NCBI RefSeq assembly: GCF_907164555.1
Contig: NZ_CAJQZC010000003.1
Span: 186,001-250,000, forward strand
Length of the DNA: 64,000 nt
Origin: Paraburkholderia saeva
GTDB taxonomy: Bacteria > Pseudomonadota > Gammaproteobacteria > Burkholderiales > Burkholderiaceae
Reading direction: 5' to 3'
In this document: positions 1 to 8,814 of the stretch, piece by piece
Numbering within the stretch: the stretch's first letter is position 1
How the letters are laid out: the number at the start of each line of letters is the position of its first letter
Translations under genes and position numbers: made by a program
The notes under the pieces: model-generated
Seen by the model: the letters and a program-made list of their open reading frames with translations, nothing else
Told to the model about the DNA's origin: nothing
Database searches by the model: none

Positions 1-24
1 TGGATGTCTGTGTCTGTGTCTGGA

Positions 25-801
25 TCAGTGAGCCGGCTTGAAACCGTACTTCGCGAGCACAGCCTGACCTTCCGGCGACAGCACGTACGCAATGAACGCC
101 TGCGCATCGGCCGCGTGATGGCTGCCTTCGACGAGCGCGATCGGATACGTGACGGGTGTCTGCGTCGGCACGGTCAGCGCCACCTTCACGCGATCGGGCA
201 TGATCGCGGCGTCGGTACCGAATACGAAGCCGGCGTCGACTTCGCCGCGCGCGACGTAATCGAGGCTCTGACGCACGTTGGCCGCGAGCACGCTCTTTGC
301 GCTGACGGCGTCCCACACGCCAGCGGCCTTCAGCGCGCCTTCCGTGTAGCGGCCAACCGGTACCGAAGCCGGATCGCCGTAGGCGATGCGTTTGACGTCG
401 GCGGTCGTGAGGTCACGCAGGGTTGCGGGCGCGAACTTGCTGTCCGCCGGCAGGATCAGCACCAGCGAGTTCGCCGCGAAATCCTGGCGCGTCGAAGGCA
501 CTACGACTTTCTGTTCAGCAGCCTTGTCCATCGCTTTCTGGTCCGCCGAGGCGAACACGTCGGCGGGCGCGCCCTTCACGATCTGCTGCATCAACACATC
601 GGAGGCGCCGAAATTCATCAGCACTTTCGTGCCCGGATGCTGCTTCTCGAACGCTTCGCCGACCGCCTTGAACGCGTTCGTCAGACTGGCCGCTGCTGAA
701 ACCACCAGCTCGTCGGCACGTGCGTTGGTGCAGATCGCGATGGAAACGGCACTCGCAGTGACAAGCGCGTGCCTCAGCAGACGGCGAAGGGAGATCGACA
801 T
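25..801 (-). CDS. modA: Molybdate ABC transporter periplasmic binding protein ModA
   Basis: This 258-residue protein binds molybdate in the periplasm and delivers it to the ModBC permease. It opens with an Arg-rich Sec signal peptide (cleavage likely after about residue 29, ...TNARA-DEL). The mature part then shows the ModA signature: VSAAASLT near the N terminus, the NFGASDVLMQQI segment, the GAPADVFASAD motif, and later YVARGEVDAGFVFGTDA. Length is normal for the family. It lies on the minus strand and reads toward the left window edge, so modB and modC would be expected beyond base 1; this is not visible here. A ModE-like operator sits about 50-70 bases upstream of the start codon, which supports both the identity and molybdate-dependent repression. 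Confidence 0.93.
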   Translation of the reverse strand: MSISLRRLLRHALVTASAVSIAICTNARADELVVSAAASLTNAFKAVGEAFEKQHPGTKVLMNFGASDVLMQQIVKGAPADVFASADQKAMDKAAEQKVVVPSTRQDFAANSLVLILPADSKFAPATLRDLTTADVKRIAYGDPASVPVGRYTEGALKAAGVWDAVSAKSVLAANVRQSLDYVARGEVDAGFVFGTDAAIMPDRVKVALTVPTQTPVTYPIALVEGSHHAADAQAFIAYVLSPEGQAVLAKYGFKPAH

Positions 802-848
802 GGGTTCGAAAGTCCGGTGCGAGCCGGAGTGGCGTTGAAAAGCGCTAT

Positions 849-872
849 CGTAATATAGCTTCGGCTATAACG
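849..872 (-). promoter_or_regulatory. Putative ModE operator upstream of modA
   Basis: The 24-base segment begins CGTAATATA and ends CTATAACG. By my recollection of the E. coli modA operator (CGTTATAT...ACATAACG, also 24 bases), 15 of 24 positions match, including both outer half sites. It lies 48 bases upstream of the modA start, where a repressor would block the promoter. The sequence match is seen; the assignment to ModE is inference, since no modE gene is in the window. Confidence 0.6.
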
Positions 873-928
873 GTGGCGATGCTGATGATATCGGCGCTCA
901 CATGCGCCGCGCAGATCGTTACTGGGGG

Positions 929-1627
929 TTACGCGTCGGTCGAGGCAGGCGGGGGAAGCGCCGTGTCGCGCGTGCGCGAGACCGGCGCGGGCTGCCGGTC
1001 GTGGCTGGCTTTCCAGCGCGCGCGAACGAACGGGCGCTCATGACCGGAGACCTTGAGCGCGATGTGGGTGACCCAGCGCTGGGTCGGCACGCGGACGTCG
1101 TGCAGGCTGACCGTCAGCGCGACGAGGCTCAACGCCACCGCCGCCGCCGAGAGCTGACCCGGTTGCGCGTGCCACGCTGCGCGCACGAACAGCAACGCCG
1201 CACCGGCGCCCACGAGGCAGCCTGTGACGGCCTCCGACGGCGAATGCGCGATGAGCACCACGCGAGAAAGCCCGACCGCGATGCCAACGACGAGCCCAAA
1301 CAGCACGCCGGCGAGGCGGACCGAGCGGCGCGCGGGCAGCAGCATCAGAAAAAGTGCGACGGGATAAACGGCTGTCGAGAGCATGGCGTGGCCGCTGACG
1401 CCGGTGAAATCCAGTACACGCACGCCGACACCCCAACCGAGGAACGCGAGCTTGGTCAGCGTGACGACGCCGATCGCCGCGCCCAGCAACCCGAGCCACA
1501 AGGCCGCCATGCGCCACGTATAGCCGACCGCCAGCCACAGCGCGATGGCGATCGCGAGCGGCAACGTGAGGCCTGCGCCACCGAGGCTGGTAATCGCAAA
1601 CCACAAATGAAGAGGCAGATCAGGCAT
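929..1627 (-). CDS. PAP2-superfamily membrane phosphatase
   Basis: This is a polytopic membrane protein of about 232 residues with PAP2 (type 2 phosphatidic acid phosphatase) features. The middle motif appears as VSGHAMLS (consensus SGH) and the third as SRVVLIAHSPSEAVTG. There Arg and His are present, but the usual final Asp is Glu. Several hydrophobic helices alternate with short loops, and the C-terminal 40 residues are polar. Such enzymes dephosphorylate lipid phosphates such as undecaprenyl pyrophosphate or phosphatidate; the substrate here is unknown. I chose the internal Met at 1627 (MPDLPLHLWF) because the extra 56 residues of the longer frame are Cys/Arg-rich and unlike the family. 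No clear ribosome binding site supports it, so the start is uncertain. Confidence 0.75.
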   Translation of the reverse strand: MPDLPLHLWFAITSLGGAGLTLPLAIAIALWLAVGYTWRMAALWLGLLGAAIGVVTLTKLAFLGWGVGVRVLDFTGVSGHAMLSTAVYPVALFLMLLPARRSVRLAGVLFGLVVGIAVGLSRVVLIAHSPSEAVTGCLVGAGAALLFVRAAWHAQPGQLSAAAVALSLVALTVSLHDVRVPTQRWVTHIALKVSGHERPFVRARWKASHDRQPAPVSRTRDTALPPPASTDA

Positions 1628-1923
1628 GGCAGCGGCTGCGGCGATGACCGCAAACGAATCCGGCAAAAAATGAGGGCGACTAAGGGAGGAGCGTGCGCTG
1701 CCGAACAGACATCGACAACAGGCAGCATCAACGCGCGGTCCGACAGTCGCAAGTATAAAGTGAGAGCGGGTGGTGTGGTCGCGGCATACCGGCATGCGCG
1801 ACCGGGAGATGGCCAGAGGGGATAGCCGGTGCCCAGCATGGGACGGGAATTGGTGTTATTGTGCATTGCACAACAATCCACTCATTCTGGCCCGGAACGG
1901 TCCCTTTTTGCGAGGTTCATCCG

Positions 1924-3090
1924 ATGGCAAAAAGTCTGTCGAAACTGTGGCTGGGCGGTCTCAAGCGACTCATCGCCGCCCAGACGAAGCAAACCCGCGA
2001 GTCCCTGAAACGCAGTGCAGCAAGGCCGGCGCGTCCGGTTGCGAAGCCGCCCGCGAAAGTGCGCGTCGCCAAACCGCGGGATCTGCCCCGCGCCGGCGCG
2101 CGTGAATCGCGTGTGCGGCCGCGTGCCGCAGCTTGGGCGGGCGGCGACTGGACGCGCTCGTTCCATTCGGCGCCCGTGGCGCCCGGTCGTCTCGTCAATC
2201 ATCTTTCGTACGGTCTGTATGTCCCATCCGGCCGCTCGCTTGAGGGTATGCCGCTCGTCGTGATGCTGCACGGCTGCAAACAGTCGATCGACGAATTCGC
2301 CGAAGGCACGCGCATGAACCTGCTCGCCGACCGTTTTGGCTTTGCGGTGGTCTATCCGGAGCAGTCGAAGCACGTTCATGCCCATCGCTGCTGGCACTGG
2401 TACGACGCCGGCGAGCAGGCGGGTGGCGCGGAAGCGCGCGCCGTGGCGTCGCTCGTGGATTCGCTCGTCGCCACTTACCGGCTCGATGGCGAACGCATCT
2501 ATGTGGCGGGCCTGTCGGCCGGCGCCGGGCTTGCTTCGCTGCTGGCGTTGCAATATCCGGACAGATTCGCCGCGGTTGCGCTGCATTCCGGCCCGGCGAT
2601 GGGTGAAGCGCGCTCAGGCATTACCGCAATGGACGTCATGCGGCGAGGAACGCGCCAGCAGCCGGTGACGCTCGTCGATGCCGCCGTCGACGTGGACGCC
2701 TATCCCGGCATGCCCGCGCTCATTATCCACGGCGACTCCGATCACGTCGTGGCGCCGGAAAATGCCGAGCAGCTGGCGGTCCAGTTCGCGCGCCTGAACG
2801 GCGTGCTCGATGCGAGCGGCGCACAGCGAGTCGGTGAGGTACGCGAGGAACGCAAAGCCGGCGTCGTGACACGCGATTACCTCAAGGGCGGCCGTCGCGT
2901 GGTGCGTCTGTGCCGCGTGCAGGGCCTCGGACACGCGTGGAGCGGTGGTGACGACGCCGTGCCGTTCCACTCCTCAAAAGGGCCGGATGCCTGTGCATTG
3001 ATGTGGGAATTTTTCCGCTATCAGCGCCGCACGGCCGATGCCGCGCCAGCCCGCGCGCCCTTGCAGACTGCGGCTGCACGACAGGCGTAG
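1924..3090 (+). CDS. PHB depolymerase family esterase (extracellular catalytic domain type 1)
   Basis: An alpha/beta hydrolase of 388 residues resembling short-chain poly(3-hydroxybutyrate) depolymerases. After a basic, Pro/Ala/Arg-rich N-terminal 75 residues comes the catalytic domain. It has an oxyanion-hole segment PLVVMLHGCKQ, a conserved RCWHWYD stretch, a lipase box GLSAGA carrying the nucleophilic Ser, an Asp in IIHGDSDHVV and a His in GLGHAWSGG. There is no convincing signal peptide; such proteins in Burkholderia may act on intracellular or oligomeric substrates, so the true substrate is open. The start at 1924 (MAKSLSKLW) follows a GAGG ribosome binding site about 10 bases upstream; an in-frame ATG at 1861 has no such support. 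Confidence 0.85.
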   Translation: MAKSLSKLWLGGLKRLIAAQTKQTRESLKRSAARPARPVAKPPAKVRVAKPRDLPRAGARESRVRPRAAAWAGGDWTRSFHSAPVAPGRLVNHLSYGLYVPSGRSLEGMPLVVMLHGCKQSIDEFAEGTRMNLLADRFGFAVVYPEQSKHVHAHRCWHWYDAGEQAGGAEARAVASLVDSLVATYRLDGERIYVAGLSAGAGLASLLALQYPDRFAAVALHSGPAMGEARSGITAMDVMRRGTRQQPVTLVDAAVDVDAYPGMPALIIHGDSDHVVAPENAEQLAVQFARLNGVLDASGAQRVGEVREERKAGVVTRDYLKGGRRVVRLCRVQGLGHAWSGGDDAVPFHSSKGPDACALMWEFFRYQRRTADAAPARAPLQTAAARQA

Positions 3091-3140
3091 TGCGCGTCCA
3101 ACGGTCGCAGCAGGTAAACATGGCGAATGATCAGGGTTTT

Positions 3141-3177
3141 CCCTATAATAGGGGTTATCCACTAGGACAAAACCCTA
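3141..3177 (+). promoter_or_regulatory. Promoter/operator region of the DUF3563 gene
   Basis: The interval holds a consensus -10 hexamer TATAAT (3144-3149) embedded in a 13-base inverted repeat CCCTATAATAGGG. A second short inverted repeat, CTAGGACAAAACCCTAG, follows. I see no good -35 at 17 bases. A palindrome centred on the -10 suggests repressor control; the regulator is unknown. Confidence 0.4.
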
Positions 3178-3198
3178 GATTATTTTCCGGAGTTGACC

Positions 3199-3375
3199 AT
3201 GTACCTGCTGAGCCGCCTGTTCCTCTTCCTCACGAAATCGCCCGACCAGATCGCCAAGGAATACAACGACGAGTACCTCGCCGAAGCCACCGATCTGCAC
3301 GACCTCGAATTCCGCATGCGCAAGCTGGATCGCGAAGCGAATCGCCGTCAGCCGTCGTGGATGAGCCAGCACTAA
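3199..3375 (+). CDS. DUF3563 family small protein
   Basis: A 58-residue protein matching the DUF3563 family, common in Burkholderiaceae and Rhizobiales and of unknown function. It begins MYLLSRLFLFL (short hydrophobic N terminus). A charged region follows, with an acidic EYNDEYLAEATDLHDLE stretch and then basic MRKLDREANRR. The start at 3199 follows GGAG with 6 bases spacing; the in-frame TTG two codons earlier is less likely. It is monocistronic: the next gene is convergent. The strong-looking -10 in a palindrome upstream suggests abundant, regulated expression. Confidence 0.8.
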   Translation: MYLLSRLFLFLTKSPDQIAKEYNDEYLAEATDLHDLEFRMRKLDREANRRQPSWMSQH

Positions 3376-3433
3376 TCTGCATGTCGTACCGGGCTTCGTG
3401 CCTGTAGTAAAAAAGTTTTGCCGCAGTATCAGG

Positions 3434-4933
3434 TCACTTTCCGAAGCGGGCCAGCGTGCGCTGACGCGCTTCGGCATGGTTGATCAGCGGTGACGGATAG
3501 TCTTTCCCCAACGTCACTCCCCATTCTTTCAGCTGTCCGGCATCCGCCAGCCATGGCGCGTGGATCCACTTCGTGGGCACATTGGACAGCTCTGGCAGAT
3601 ATCGCCTGATGAACCGGCCCTGCGGGTCGAACTTCTCCGACTGTGTCACCGGATTGAAGATCCGGAACCAGGGTTGCGCGTCGCATCCAGTCGATGCCGC
3701 CCACTGCCATCCACCGTTATTCGCCGAAAAATCGTAGTCGTTCAGCAACCTGGCGAAATAGCGCTCTCCCCGTCGCCAGTCGATTCCCAGATCCTTCACC
3801 AGGAAGCTGGCCGTGACCATCCGCAGCCGGTTGTGCATGTAGCCGGTCTGATTGATCTGCGCCATCGCCGCATCGATCAGCGGGTAGCCCGTGCGACCGC
3901 TGCACCAGGCGGCGAACGCTTCGTCCGCTTCGCGTCCTGTTTCCCAGTGCAGCCGGTCGTATTCCACCTTGAACGACGCACCTTCCGCGAGCCGCGGGTT
4001 GTGATACAGGATCTGAAAGTAGAAGTCCCGCCAGATCAGTTCGGAAAGCCAGGTCGCCGCACCCTGCCCGTCTGGCTGGAGCGAGCGCCCGTGCGCCATG
4101 CGTGCCAGCGTGCGGATCGACACCGTGCCGAAGCGCAGATGCACGGATAGATAGCTCGGCCCTTTGGCTGCTGGAAAGTCGCGCCGCTCGCCGTAACCGT
4201 CGATGCGTGTCTCAAAGTCAGCCAGCAGCCGCTGTGCCCCGCTCATGCCGGCGGGCAGATCGAGTTCGGCCAGATTGCTCTGCGCGAAGCCCAGCGCCGC
4301 CAACGAAGGCATCGGGCGATCCAGTTTTCCGGGCGGCGTAGCGAGATGTTTGATGTAGCGATTGACGGGATACGGCTCAAGGTCGAACAGCGTCAGCTGT
4401 TTGAGCCAGGCGTTCCGGTATGGCGTGAAGACCGTGAACGGCTTCTTCTGGCCGGTGAGCAATTCGTCGGCTTCGAAGACGACCTGATCCTTGAACGTCA
4501 GCAACTGGCGGCCGGCGTTGATCAACCGCTCGCGAACGGTCAGGTCGCGCCCGATTGCCGTGGGATCGTAGTCGTGATTCGTGAACACGGCCTGCGCGTC
4601 GAGTTGCACGGCCAGTTCGGGAATGCAGGTGCGTGGATCGCCGTGCAGCACGATGAGGCCGCCGCCTGCGCGGCGCAGCGACGCGTCCAGTTCGACGAGC
4701 GAAGTGAGGATGAATTCCACGCGCCGGTCCTGCGGGGCCACGCCGGGATGCATGGCGCGCCAGTCATCGATCAGCGGCTGCAGGATCGTCGTGTCGAAAA
4801 CGAACACGCACCAGACGCGCCTGCAATGTTTGAGCGCGTAAAAGAGCGCGGCATTGTCCGAGTCGCGCAGGTCGCGACGGAACCAGACGAGACCGGTGTC
4901 GAACGTGTCGTCGATGCGATAGATGGAGGTCAT
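3434..4933 (-). CDS. phrB: Deoxyribodipyrimidine photo-lyase (cryptochrome/photolyase family)
   Basis: This flavoenzyme of about 499 residues uses blue light to split cyclobutane pyrimidine dimers. The N-terminal Rossmann-like antenna domain begins GLVWFRRDLRDSDN. The C-terminal FAD-binding domain shows WLSELIWRDFYFQIL, a TGYPLIDAAM motif, and MHNRLRMVTASFLVKDLGIDW followed by NNGGWQWAASTGCDAQPWFRIFNP, all typical of class I CPD photolyases. Length matches E. coli PhrB (about 470) with a modest N-terminal extension. Start chosen at 4933 (MTSIYRIDD), just before the antenna domain; no strong ribosome binding site is visible there. It stands alone between convergent and unrelated genes. Confidence 0.92.
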   Translation of the reverse strand: MTSIYRIDDTFDTGLVWFRRDLRDSDNAALFYALKHCRRVWCVFVFDTTILQPLIDDWRAMHPGVAPQDRRVEFILTSLVELDASLRRAGGGLIVLHGDPRTCIPELAVQLDAQAVFTNHDYDPTAIGRDLTVRERLINAGRQLLTFKDQVVFEADELLTGQKKPFTVFTPYRNAWLKQLTLFDLEPYPVNRYIKHLATPPGKLDRPMPSLAALGFAQSNLAELDLPAGMSGAQRLLADFETRIDGYGERRDFPAAKGPSYLSVHLRFGTVSIRTLARMAHGRSLQPDGQGAATWLSELIWRDFYFQILYHNPRLAEGASFKVEYDRLHWETGREADEAFAAWCSGRTGYPLIDAAMAQINQTGYMHNRLRMVTASFLVKDLGIDWRRGERYFARLLNDYDFSANNGGWQWAASTGCDAQPWFRIFNPVTQSEKFDPQGRFIRRYLPELSNVPTKWIHAPWLADAGQLKEWGVTLGKDYPSPLINHAEARQRTLARFGK

Positions 4934-5097
4934 GTGCAGACAATTCTGGAGCGCGCTCGCCGGCTGACGAACGCGAGACCCGCTGACCATACCATTGAAG
5001 CTGAACGGCGCGCAGCCGGTCGGCAGCGCCTTTCGGGCGCCGCGCCGGCAACGCGTGCGATTCTGCTACTGCATACTGCTGCAGCGTGATGCGGCGC

Positions 5098-5517
5098 TCA
5101 GACGATCTGCAGGCGTACAACCACGTTGTTACGTGTTGCGTTCGAATACGGGCATACTTCATGGGCCGCATCGACGAGTTCACGTGCAGCATCCGCGGCG
5201 AGGCCCGGCAGCGAAACGCGCAGCTCGATATCGAGCGCGAAGCCACCCTTGTCGTTCGGGCCGACACCGACTTCTGCCGTGACGGTCGTATCCGCGGGGA
5301 CAGCCTGTTTGCGCTGACCTGCGACGAATTTCATCGCGCTTAGAAAACACGCCGAATAGCCGGCAGCGAACAGTTGCTCCGGGTTCGTGCCTTCTGCACC
5401 GTTGCCGCCAAGTTCGCGCGGCGTGGTCAGTTTCACGTCCAGCACCTTGTCCGACGATACCGCGCGGCCTTCACGTCCACCGTTGCTCGTTGCCGTTGCC
5501 TTGTAAAGTACGCTCAT
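5098..5517 (-). CDS. ohr: Organic hydroperoxide resistance protein Ohr
   Basis: Ohr is a thiol peroxidase that reduces organic and lipid hydroperoxides in the cytoplasm. The 139-residue protein begins MSVLYKATATSNGGREG and carries both catalytic cysteines: one in AGYSACFLSAMKFV and one in EVCPYSNATRNNV. Length and motifs match the OsmC/Ohr family. The start at 5517 has an AAGGAG ribosome binding site 6 bases upstream. It lies downstream of, and on the same strand as, its regulator ohrR, with a perfect palindrome between them, so it is probably derepressed when OhrR is oxidised. Confidence 0.95.
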   Translation of the reverse strand: MSVLYKATATSNGGREGRAVSSDKVLDVKLTTPRELGGNGAEGTNPEQLFAAGYSACFLSAMKFVAGQRKQAVPADTTVTAEVGVGPNDKGGFALDIELRVSLPGLAADAARELVDAAHEVCPYSNATRNNVVVRLQIV

Positions 5518-5591
5518 GGTGTTGCTCCTTGAAAGTAGATGCCATGCTTCGGGTGGCGGTTGCCATCGCGCTGGCATGTCGACAAGATAGT

Positions 5592-5608
5592 ACACTAATC
5601 ATTAGTGT
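5592..5608 (-). promoter_or_regulatory. Putative OhrR operator in the ohrR-ohr intergenic region
   Basis: A perfect 17-base inverted repeat, ACACTAAT-C-ATTAGTGT, lies in the AT-rich 138-base gap between ohrR and ohr, about 75 bases upstream of the ohr start. OhrR of the MarR family binds AT-rich palindromes at ohr promoters, so OhrR is the obvious candidate ligand. The repeat is seen directly; binding is inferred. Confidence 0.7.
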
Positions 5609-5655
5609 GCAAATTAATGTTGAGATTTTTCGAAGCGTCCCCACGCGGCGGCCGG

Positions 5656-6108
5656 CTAGCTTTCGTTGTGGTCGTTGAGCGTGGTGCGCAGTCGGGTCAG
5701 GTCGTCGCGCAGTTTGAGGAGGAAATCCGGGGTTTGCTGCGTGGCGCAGAAGATTTCGCCCGGCACTTCACGGCCGGCGCGTTTGAGCGCCGTGCCCGCC
5801 TTCGTGAGCCGGATATAGACGAGCCGCTCGTCGCTCACGCCGCGTGCGCGTTCGATATAGCCTTGTGCTTCGAGACGCTTGAGTAGCGGCGTGACCGTCG
5901 CCGAATCGAGGTTCAGGCGGGCGGCCATATCCTTGACCGTGATGTCGTCGGATTCCCAGAGCACCAGCATGGCCAGGTACTGCGGATAGGTCAGACCGAG
6001 TCGTTCGAGGATAGGCTTATACGCTTTCGTCATCGCAAGCGAGGTCGAATAGAGCGCGAAGCAAAGCTGCTCATCGAGCGTGAAGGGGAAAGCCGGGCGC
6101 TGGGTCAT
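5656..6108 (-). CDS. ohrR: Peroxide-sensing MarR-family repressor OhrR
   Basis: OhrR represses ohr until an organic hydroperoxide oxidises its sensing cysteine. The 150-residue protein has a MarR winged-helix core ([43 protein letters not shown]). The peroxidatic Cys is at position 16 in [11 protein letters not shown] second Cys at position 121 (EIFCATQ) fits the resolving Cys of the two-Cys (Xanthomonas-type) subfamily. It is followed on the same strand by ohr, with a palindromic operator between. Oxidation would give an intermolecular disulfide and release DNA, as known for the family. Confidence 0.93.
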   Translation of the reverse strand: MTQRPAFPFTLDEQLCFALYSTSLAMTKAYKPILERLGLTYPQYLAMLVLWESDDITVKDMAARLNLDSATVTPLLKRLEAQGYIERARGVSDERLVYIRLTKAGTALKRAGREVPGEIFCATQQTPDFLLKLRDDLTRLRTTLNDHNES

Positions 6109-6289
6109 GGTGCTTACCGTCCAGAGAATGCGTGCAAATCGATCGCGCGCAAATCATTGTGCACCAATCGCGAATCGCGTGCGAGCGGCCTGGGTCGCAC
6201 GGGGCGTCGCGTGCTGGCGAGGCCGGGGCCTGAATCGGCGCGCCGCGGGACGCAGTCTTTAGCGGACTGCGCGCTGCCGCGGCGGGACT

Positions 6290-7096
6290 TCAGGCGGCGG
6301 GCGTGGTAGGAGAGTCCGGCGTTTCCGGCGACTGAACGCCGAAGCAGCCGCGATACGTCGCGTAGAAGGAGCAGTACAGCATGGTTGTGACGACGATCGT
6401 CGCCGGCATCATCACGACGAACGCATATTCCGCTGCGCCGAGCGCCTGCATCAGCGCGGACAGCCCCAGCGAAACGGTGATCGCCAGGGCGAACCACAAC
6501 GCGCCAAAGACGATGAACGCGCCGCGATTGCGCCAGCAGCTCACGAGGCTGAAGAACATCGCCTTCACCGGTGGCACTTCGTGCCACGTAATCAGAATGG
6601 GCGAAAACCAGAACAACATCGCTACCGGAATATAGAACCCGAGCGCCGCGAGAATGCCGAGCGGCATGTCGCTGTTGACGAGCGCCTCCGGCTCCATGGA
6701 CGCGGTACCCAGCATCACTTTCAGCAGGATGCCGCCGTCGGCGAGCGCCGAGCCGGCCAGCACGAGCGCCATCGCAATCACATACAGGATGCCGAGCAAC
6801 GCGAGCCGCTTCGCGACCGTACTTCCGTACGAGCGGAAACCGTCGATGAGGATTGTCGGAAACACAGGCTTGCCGGCGATTGTGTCACGACACGCCGCCA
6901 TGAAGCCGACCGCCACGCCCGGAATGAACGCGAGCGGCAGAAACCCGCCAATGACGGGAATCTGCGAGATCAGCATCATGGCGAGCAGATACGTGAAGAA
7001 CAGCGTCAGGAACGCGAGAGGATTCTTGCGGAACAGCCAGATACCCTGCCGGAACCAGACGTAGCCGGTCTTCGCGGGAACTTCGATCAGTTGCAT
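6290..7096 (-). CDS. BPSS1780-type membrane protein
   Basis: A 268-residue integral membrane protein resembling the BPSS1780 family annotated in Burkholderia, of unknown function. It starts [26 protein letters not shown], a conserved amphipathic segment. About five to six hydrophobic helices follow, including [33 protein letters not shown] and [18 protein letters not shown]. Its start overlaps the last 10 bases of the homoserine kinase gene on the same strand, so the two are probably cotranscribed and translationally coupled. Nothing in the sequence indicates a substrate. Confidence 0.75.
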   Translation of the reverse strand: MQLIEVPAKTGYVWFRQGIWLFRKNPLAFLTLFFTYLLAMMLISQIPVIGGFLPLAFIPGVAVGFMAACRDTIAGKPVFPTILIDGFRSYGSTVAKRLALLGILYVIAMALVLAGSALADGGILLKVMLGTASMEPEALVNSDMPLGILAALGFYIPVAMLFWFSPILITWHEVPPVKAMFFSLVSCWRNRGAFIVFGALWFALAITVSLGLSALMQALGAAEYAFVVMMPATIVVTTMLYCSFYATYRGCFGVQSPETPDSPTTPAA

Positions 7097-8082
7097 GGAG
7101 TGTGGATGCCTGGAAGTGCAACGCCGGACAGGCGCTCACGAAGAATGCGTTCAAATTGGCCGGGATCGTGCGGCTTCAGCATTTCAGCTGCACGTGGCAT
7201 GTAAAAGTCGTAAAGGCGCGAGACCCAGAAGCGGTACGCGCCCGCGCGCAGCATGTCGCCCCAGTGACGGTTTTCCTGCACCGTGAACGGACGCACGGTC
7301 TGGTACGCACGCAGCATTGCCTCGACGCGCGACATGTCGAGCGCGCCCGTCGCGAGATCCGTGCACCAGTCGTTCACGGTCACGGCGACGTCGAACAGCC
7401 ACTTGTCGCAGCCGGCAAAGTAGAAATCGAAGAAGCCGCCAAGACGGACTTCATGCCCGCTTTCGGGCGCGGCGTGGGCGAACAGCACGTTGTCGCGGAA
7501 CAGGTCGCAGTGGCACGGACCTTCGGGCATCGCGGCGTAGTCTTCCGATGCGAAGAACGCCTGCTGGTGGGCAAGTTCCGCGCTCAACAGTTCGCGTTGC
7601 GCGCCGCTCAGGAACGGCAGCACCGTCGGTACGGTTTCCTGCCACCAGTTGAGGCTGCGCAGGTTCGGCTGATGGTTCGGGAAATCGCGCCCGGCAAGGT
7701 GCATGCGCGCCAGCATCTGGCCGACTTCGATGCAGTGTTCCTCGCGCGGTGCGAGTTCCGGTGCGCCCTCGAGACGCGTGACAATCGCCGCGGGCTTGCC
7801 GTGCAGCAGACCGAAGAGCGCGCCATCATCGCGCGGCATCGGGTCCGGCACGGGCACCTTATGCGCAGCCAGGTGGCGCATCAGATCCAGATAGAACGGC
7901 AGCTGTTCCGATGTCAGTTTTTCGAAAATCGTGAGGACGTATTCGCCGCGCGTCGTCGTCAGAAAGAAATTGCTGTTTTCAATGCCGGACTGGATGCCGC
8001 GAAAATCGACGGCTTCGCCGAGATCGTAGTGACGCAGCCAGTGAGCGAGTTGGGTGTCGGTGACAGCAGTGAAGACGGCCAT
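7087..8082 (-). CDS. thrB: Homoserine kinase (ThrB, APH/choline-kinase fold type)
   Basis: This enzyme phosphorylates L-homoserine with ATP in threonine biosynthesis. The 331-residue protein belongs to the aminoglycoside-phosphotransferase-like homoserine kinases of beta- and alphaproteobacteria, not the GHMP type. Visible motifs are [24 protein letters not shown] near the N terminus, the catalytic [10 protein letters not shown] loop and the metal-binding [25 protein letters not shown]. The first loop residue, usually Gly or Ala after His, is Cys here (CHCDLFRDN). It forms an overlapping pair with the downstream membrane protein gene. Confidence 0.92.
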   Translation of the reverse strand: MAVFTAVTDTQLAHWLRHYDLGEAVDFRGIQSGIENSNFFLTTTRGEYVLTIFEKLTSEQLPFYLDLMRHLAAHKVPVPDPMPRDDGALFGLLHGKPAAIVTRLEGAPELAPREEHCIEVGQMLARMHLAGRDFPNHQPNLRSLNWWQETVPTVLPFLSGAQRELLSAELAHQQAFFASEDYAAMPEGPCHCDLFRDNVLFAHAAPESGHEVRLGGFFDFYFAGCDKWLFDVAVTVNDWCTDLATGALDMSRVEAMLRAYQTVRPFTVQENRHWGDMLRAGAYRFWVSRLYDFYMPRAAEMLKPHDPGQFERILRERLSGVALPGIHTPCN

Positions 8083-8233
8083 GCGGGAACGGTGGGTTCA
8101 GGTTGGTCGGACTGGCGCGTCTGGCCAGTGCATTCAGAACGACGGAAGACGGATCCGGAAGCCGGCGCGCACGACGTACATCACGCGCGCCATCGAGGCA
8201 TGCAGGCAGCGCACACGCGCCGCCGCAGCACGA

Positions 8234-8629
8234 TCAATAATGCAGGTTGACCGACGGCAGCCGCGTGCTGGCGCGACCGTTGTCACGCACCTGCGGCGAC
8301 GTGTCGAGCGGTGCGCTCATCTGATAGCGCGTGCCGAAGTTCGAATGCACGTCGATTTCGACCGGCTTGCCTTTGTCGCGGTATTCGGTGATTTCGGTGC
8401 CGTTGCCACTGCGTTCGTAGTAGCTCGGCGTGCGCGGCTGGTTGATGTCCACCTTGGAACTGACTTCTGCGGCTGGACGGTTGATTGCCTCCAGATCCGG
8501 CAAACCGGCCCGTTCGTTGGCGGCGTGGGCCTCGGCGGCAGCCTGGGCGTCGACGGCAGGCTGCGCGGCCATCGCGACGCCGCTAAAGGCGAGCGTCAGC
8601 GCAACGGCGACGGGAAGGAGCGGCTTCAT
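8234..8629 (-). CDS. Exported small protein, DUF2782-like
   Basis: A 131-residue protein with a clear Sec signal peptide (MKPLLPVAVALTLAFSGVAMA-AQ). The mature part is charged and low-complexity at first (AVDAQAAAEAHAANE). It ends with a compact segment containing GTEITEYRDKGKPVEIDVHSNFGTRYQM, which resembles DUF2782 proteins often found near thrB and polA in proteobacteria. Function is unknown; a periplasmic location is likely. The start at 8629 follows GGAG with 7 bases spacing. It lies upstream of thrB on the same strand with a 151-base gap. Confidence 0.7.
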   Translation of the reverse strand: MKPLLPVAVALTLAFSGVAMAAQPAVDAQAAAEAHAANERAGLPDLEAINRPAAEVSSKVDINQPRTPSYYERSGNGTEITEYRDKGKPVEIDVHSNFGTRYQMSAPLDTSPQVRDNGRASTRLPSVNLHY

Positions 8630-8814
8630 GGTAATTCTCCGGGTAGGTACCCCGATTCTAGCAAATCCGGCCTGCCAGAAGGGCGTGACCGCCTTATTTT
8701 GCGCTGCTTTCGCGACCGCCGCCGGGTTTTTCAACACCCTTGCCACGTGCGGGTTGCCACATCTGGACGCGTAATTTCCGTGGTAATGTCGTCTCATCAA
8801 ATGAGGCGATGAAC

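Noticed and set aside
6125..6175. Second OhrR operator upstream of ohrR (GTGCA...TGTGCAC)
   Set aside because: Half sites are imperfect and widely spaced; the match to the palindrome at 5592 is too weak to list as a feature.
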